A stretch of DNA of 7,348 nt from Candidatus Methanophagales archaeon (GTDB lineage: Archaea > Halobacteriota > Syntropharchaeia > Alkanophagales > Methanospirareceae): contig JAUXHM010000048.1 in NCBI GenBank assembly GCA_030621535.1, positions 1-7,348 on the forward strand. Direction: 5' to 3'. Under the pieces are notes generated by a model, which saw only the letters and a list, made by a program, of their open reading frames with translations, was not told where the DNA came from and made no database searches. The translations under genes and the position numbers were made by a program. The first letter of the stretch is position 1. Each line of letters starts with the position of its first letter. Shown one piece after another: positions 5,335 to 7,348 of this stretch.

Positions 5335-5902
5335 CTAAATGTATAAATTTTTCTTCTTTGTCTATCTTTTCAAGCTCTTTCTTAATCTCTTCTTTAGTGA
5401 AAAACGCATCTTCCAGTTTACATTCTTCGACATACGCACCCAAATCAACATCCTCACCGAAACTTGATTTTTCCCAAGGCAATGTTGATTTGGTGAACGC
5501 AACCAACTCATCGGTTGTTTCAAACCCCCAATCTTCTAAAACCTTGTCTAAAATACTGATTTCTTCTTCTCTTAATTCAAAAGAAAAATCTCCGATTGGC
5601 TCTATGAACGATGCTATATGTCCCTTTTCCGTTTTCTCTTCCTTTATATTCAACCTTATACCATCGAGCCATGTGTTAGCATCGGCAACATCGGGACTCC
5701 AAACTCCATAGTTGTAGTTTTTAAACTGGATATTTGTCAATCGCTTACAAAACTCTTCAATATAATACAGTTCAGCAGTATAAACTAATTTATGAATTCT
5801 TTTCTCTGTAAGATACTTTGTTTTTGCAGCAAAATAACAGATAATATTTTCTAACTTAGGATTAACTAAATCTGCTAACTCCAAATCCTTTTTGAGTAGC
5901 AT
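5324..5902 (-). CDS. Panacea-domain (DUF4065, SocA-like) antitoxin
   Basis: A 192-residue protein. Residues 16-165 carry the DUF4065/Panacea pattern: IICYFAAKTKYLTEKRIHKL leading into VYTAELYYIEEF (40-51), KNYNYGVWSPDV (61-72) matching the family YxYGPxSP block, and TDELVAFTKSTLPWE (130-144) matching its conserved C-terminal helix. Panacea domains are known as interchangeable neutralising domains of antitoxins that pair with many unrelated toxins, and relatives include the SocA proteolytic adaptor and phage GepA. An acidic, charged C-terminal tail (about 168-192) may add contacts. No helix-turn-helix domain is seen, so autoregulation through DNA binding is not evident. It overlaps the RelE/ParE toxin by 11 nt, and its own BRE/TATA lies about 33 nt before ATG 5902. 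Confidence 0.83.
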   Translation of the reverse strand: MLLKKDLELADLVNPKLENIICYFAAKTKYLTEKRIHKLVYTAELYYIEEFCKRLTNIQFKNYNYGVWSPDVADANTWLDGIRLNIKEEKTEKGHIASFIEPIGDFSFELREEEISILDKVLEDWGFETTDELVAFTKSTLPWEKSSFGEDVDLGAYVEECKLEDAFFTKEEIKKELEKIDKEEKFIHLDDI

Positions 5903-5930
5903 TGCGTTTATTATATTTAAATTTTAAGCA

Positions 5931-5947
5931 ATATAAAAGCTTTTCTA
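5931..5947 (-). promoter_or_regulatory. BRE/TATA promoter of the Panacea-RelE pair
   Basis: On the minus strand GAAAAGCTTTTATAT lies about 33 nt before ATG 5902, implying a leader of only about 6 nt. It begins immediately after the transposase stop codon (5952), so the transposase gene and this promoter abut. It is nearly identical to the segment at 4931. Confidence 0.55.
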
Positions 5948-5951
5948 TTTT

Positions 5952-7151
5952 TCACGAGGAAGAGCAGAAAGTGGGCGTGATGCCCAACTCATGCATCTCG
6001 TGTATCACCACCACAATATTATGGGCTATGAGTTTACATAGTAGTTCATTCTTCTGTGCTATCCACTTCTTTGATTTTAGCTTATCACCAAATTTTGTTT
6101 TTACCATCATAAACGTGGTCTCTACATTGCTTCTCTTGTGGTAATGCTCCATGAACTCTTCTCGATTCATCATAAAGTAGTGATACATCTTATTCCAGAC
6201 ACGAGACCCGCCCGACCTACCCGTAGCGTTTGACCTAAACGGAATATAAGCAGTTGCTCCTATCTCATCAACGAGGTCATAATTAGCTCGACTGCAATAC
6301 GCCTTGTCTGCTTCTATCTCTTCTATATTAAACCCGTTTTCATGTGCTTCTTCTATCATTGGCTTGAAGTAAGGCGAATCATTAGCATTCCCCTCCGTTA
6401 TCCTTGCGCTTGCTATTATGTTTGTCTTAGTACCGGTAAGGATGTGTGCCTTTACCCACTTATGTGCTTTCTTTGTCCCGTATTTCTCTACGCCGTACTG
6501 ATTAAATTGGCTTGTGCGAAATCCTGAGCTATCGGGTGCGAAATTCGTTTCAATGCCTTTTAGCGGAAGCGAAGATAAGATAAGAAGGCGATTCAATAAA
6601 GGTGTTACATCTTCTCGGTTAAGGAATATATTTACCATATTGTAGCTCGGTGCTTTGCTTATTTGCTCTCGCTCTTTTGCATTTCGGTAAAGCGTATGTG
6701 CTCTTCTACTTGATAGCTGCGAATATACTTTTTGAATAGCGCAGAATGAACCTTCTTTTAGGCTTAATCTCGGTCTCCCCATCTTCTGCTCTCCCTCTTC
6801 TACATTCTCTACTAAATCCTTTAGCAATTCGTCAAACTGTCTTATCTCCCCGTTTTGTGCTGCATTATACGCCTTCCAATTTTGCGAATACGTCACCCGG
6901 ACAACCTTTTCCACTACCTTGTTGCCTTCTGCATCCACCGATTCCCTTATGAAATACTCCACTGCCCACTGATGCTTGCATTTTGTCCCTCTCATTTCGC
7001 AGTCGGGACAGTTGCACTTCGTCTCTCCCCCTTCTTTATACACAAGATATGCCCCCTTCCCGCTTTGCGAGGGGACTATCCATCCCTTCGGTGTTTCGCT
7101 TATTCTACCACTCTGAGCGATTTGAGCCCCCTTCATCTCCCTTCTATCCAT
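5952..7151 (-). CDS. IS4-type DDE transposase with SWIM zinc finger
   Basis: A 399-residue, uninterrupted transposase. The N-terminus has a SWIM-type zinc finger, C46-x-C48 then C58-x-H60, probably for DNA or protein contact. The RNase H-like catalytic domain shows D207 in APDSSGF, D282 in EADKAYCSR and E344 in SNVETTF. The last sits in Y337-x2-R340-x3-E344-x6-K351, an exact match to the YREK signature of the IS4 group of cut-and-paste transposases. GRPRLSLKEGSFCAIQKVYS (125-144) is a typical linker in archaeal relatives. ATG 7151 is preceded by GGAG 11 nt upstream and a TATA box at about 7205. Length and intact triad suggest an active enzyme. No other element-borne gene is seen. Confidence 0.92.
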   Translation of the reverse strand: MDRREMKGAQIAQSGRISETPKGWIVPSQSGKGAYLVYKEGGETKCNCPDCEMRGTKCKHQWAVEYFIRESVDAEGNKVVEKVVRVTYSQNWKAYNAAQNGEIRQFDELLKDLVENVEEGEQKMGRPRLSLKEGSFCAIQKVYSQLSSRRAHTLYRNAKEREQISKAPSYNMVNIFLNREDVTPLLNRLLILSSLPLKGIETNFAPDSSGFRTSQFNQYGVEKYGTKKAHKWVKAHILTGTKTNIIASARITEGNANDSPYFKPMIEEAHENGFNIEEIEADKAYCSRANYDLVDEIGATAYIPFRSNATGRSGGSRVWNKMYHYFMMNREEFMEHYHKRSNVETTFMMVKTKFGDKLKSKKWIAQKNELLCKLIAHNIVVVIHEMHELGITPTFCSSS

Positions 7152-7204
7152 CTTTCCCTTGTCTCCTTTTATAATACGTTAATAATAGTATTATTGTATT
7201 ATAG

Positions 7205-7228
7205 ATATAAAAAGACTTTCGGTTTTTA
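7205..7228 (-). promoter_or_regulatory. BRE/TATA promoter of the transposase
   Basis: On the minus strand CCGAAAGTCTTTTTATAT combines a BRE-like CCGAAA with a TATA box. The predicted start near 7181 leaves a leader of about 30 nt that contains GGAG before ATG 7151. It resembles the segments at 4931 and 5931. Confidence 0.6.
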
Positions 7229-7247
7229 AAACCTTAACTCCGTCTGA

Positions 7248-7345
7248 ATAGGGAATAGGTGTAATCAGATTATCACGTAATATTTCCTCTTTTGCCAATC
7301 AAACATAAATAAAACCCGATACTTTTATATTGACCTATTCCCTAT
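7248..7345. repeat. 13-bp perfect inverted repeat around a plus-strand TATA
   Basis: ATAGGGAATAGGT (7248-7260) and ACCTATTCCCTAT (7333-7345) are exact complements separated by 72 nt. The right arm lies 2 nt after TTTTATAT (7323-7330), a possible plus-strand promoter for a gene beyond the window. A small palindrome TAATCAGATTA lies at 7262-7272. The pair could be operators or the ends of a short mobile element. Confidence 0.55.
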
Positions 7346-7348
7346 ATA

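Larger units (their letters stand above)
5952..7230 (-). mobile_element. Insertion sequence (IS4-like), ends not resolved
   Basis: The single intact transposase and its promoter make up this element. I could not find convincing terminal inverted repeats or a target-site duplication: on the left the antitoxin promoter follows the stop codon directly, and on the right the DNA is AT-rich. The limits given are the gene plus its promoter, not proven ends. Confidence 0.5.

Noticed and set aside
6746..7229. Overlapping plus-strand frames opposite the transposase N-terminus
   Set aside because: Shadows of the transposase, with no recognisable motif or promoter.
5900..7240. Terminal inverted repeats of the insertion sequence
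   Set aside because: Only AT-rich, low-information matches between the two flanks were found; the clear similarity (5931 and 7205) is in direct, not inverted, orientation and is better explained as promoters.

Overview
The window reads as part of a euryarchaeal chromosome, most likely a methane-metabolising lineage of the Methanosarcina/ANME type. The pointers are a full-length F420-dependent methylene-tetrahydromethanopterin dehydrogenase (mtd), the archaea-specific 4-phosphopantoate--beta-alanine ligase of CoA synthesis, a DUF1616 surface-type protein, a tRNA gene without encoded CCA, and TATA boxes (some with BRE-like purine tracts) about 28 nt before start codons, which implies leaderless transcripts. 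Placement below phylum level (for example ANME-1) is a guess.

Layout. 1-815 (minus): a three-gene run transcribed leftwards, VapB-like antitoxin, VapC PIN toxin (11-nt overlap), then the N-terminus of a Fic-domain protein cut by the window edge. 994-1827 (plus): mtd, ending in a hairpin/T-run terminator that contains its stop codon. 1828-2035: a repeat-rich spacer with a heptamer tandem repeat and two tandem hairpins. 2036-2770 (plus): DUF1616 protein with a roughly 90-residue insertion, overlapping tail-to-tail by 37 nt a membrane metal-dependent hydrolase-like gene on minus (2734-3291). 3411-3483 (minus): tRNA-Val(UAC). 3598-3685: inverted/tandem GTGTTAATCT-type repeat. 3692-4444 (minus): phosphopantothenate-pathway ligase. 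4556-4810 (minus): small two-helix membrane protein. 5038-5902 (minus): antitoxin with a Panacea (DUF4065/SocA-like) domain overlapping a RelE/ParE toxin. 5952-7151 (minus): intact IS4-type DDE transposase with an N-terminal SWIM zinc finger. 7152-7348: transposase promoter and a 13-bp inverted repeat.

How it fits together. Housekeeping genes (mtd, CoA synthesis, tRNA) sit in single-gene transcription units among accessory modules: two complete toxin-antitoxin pairs, a Fic protein and an insertion sequence. The right-hand third (about 4850-7348) looks like an accessory island. No CRISPR array, rRNA or large defence operon is present. The most interesting items are the Panacea-RelE pair in an archaeal setting, the VapBC-Fic stack, the DUF1616 insertion, and three near-identical promoter-like segments around the toxin-antitoxin/transposase block.
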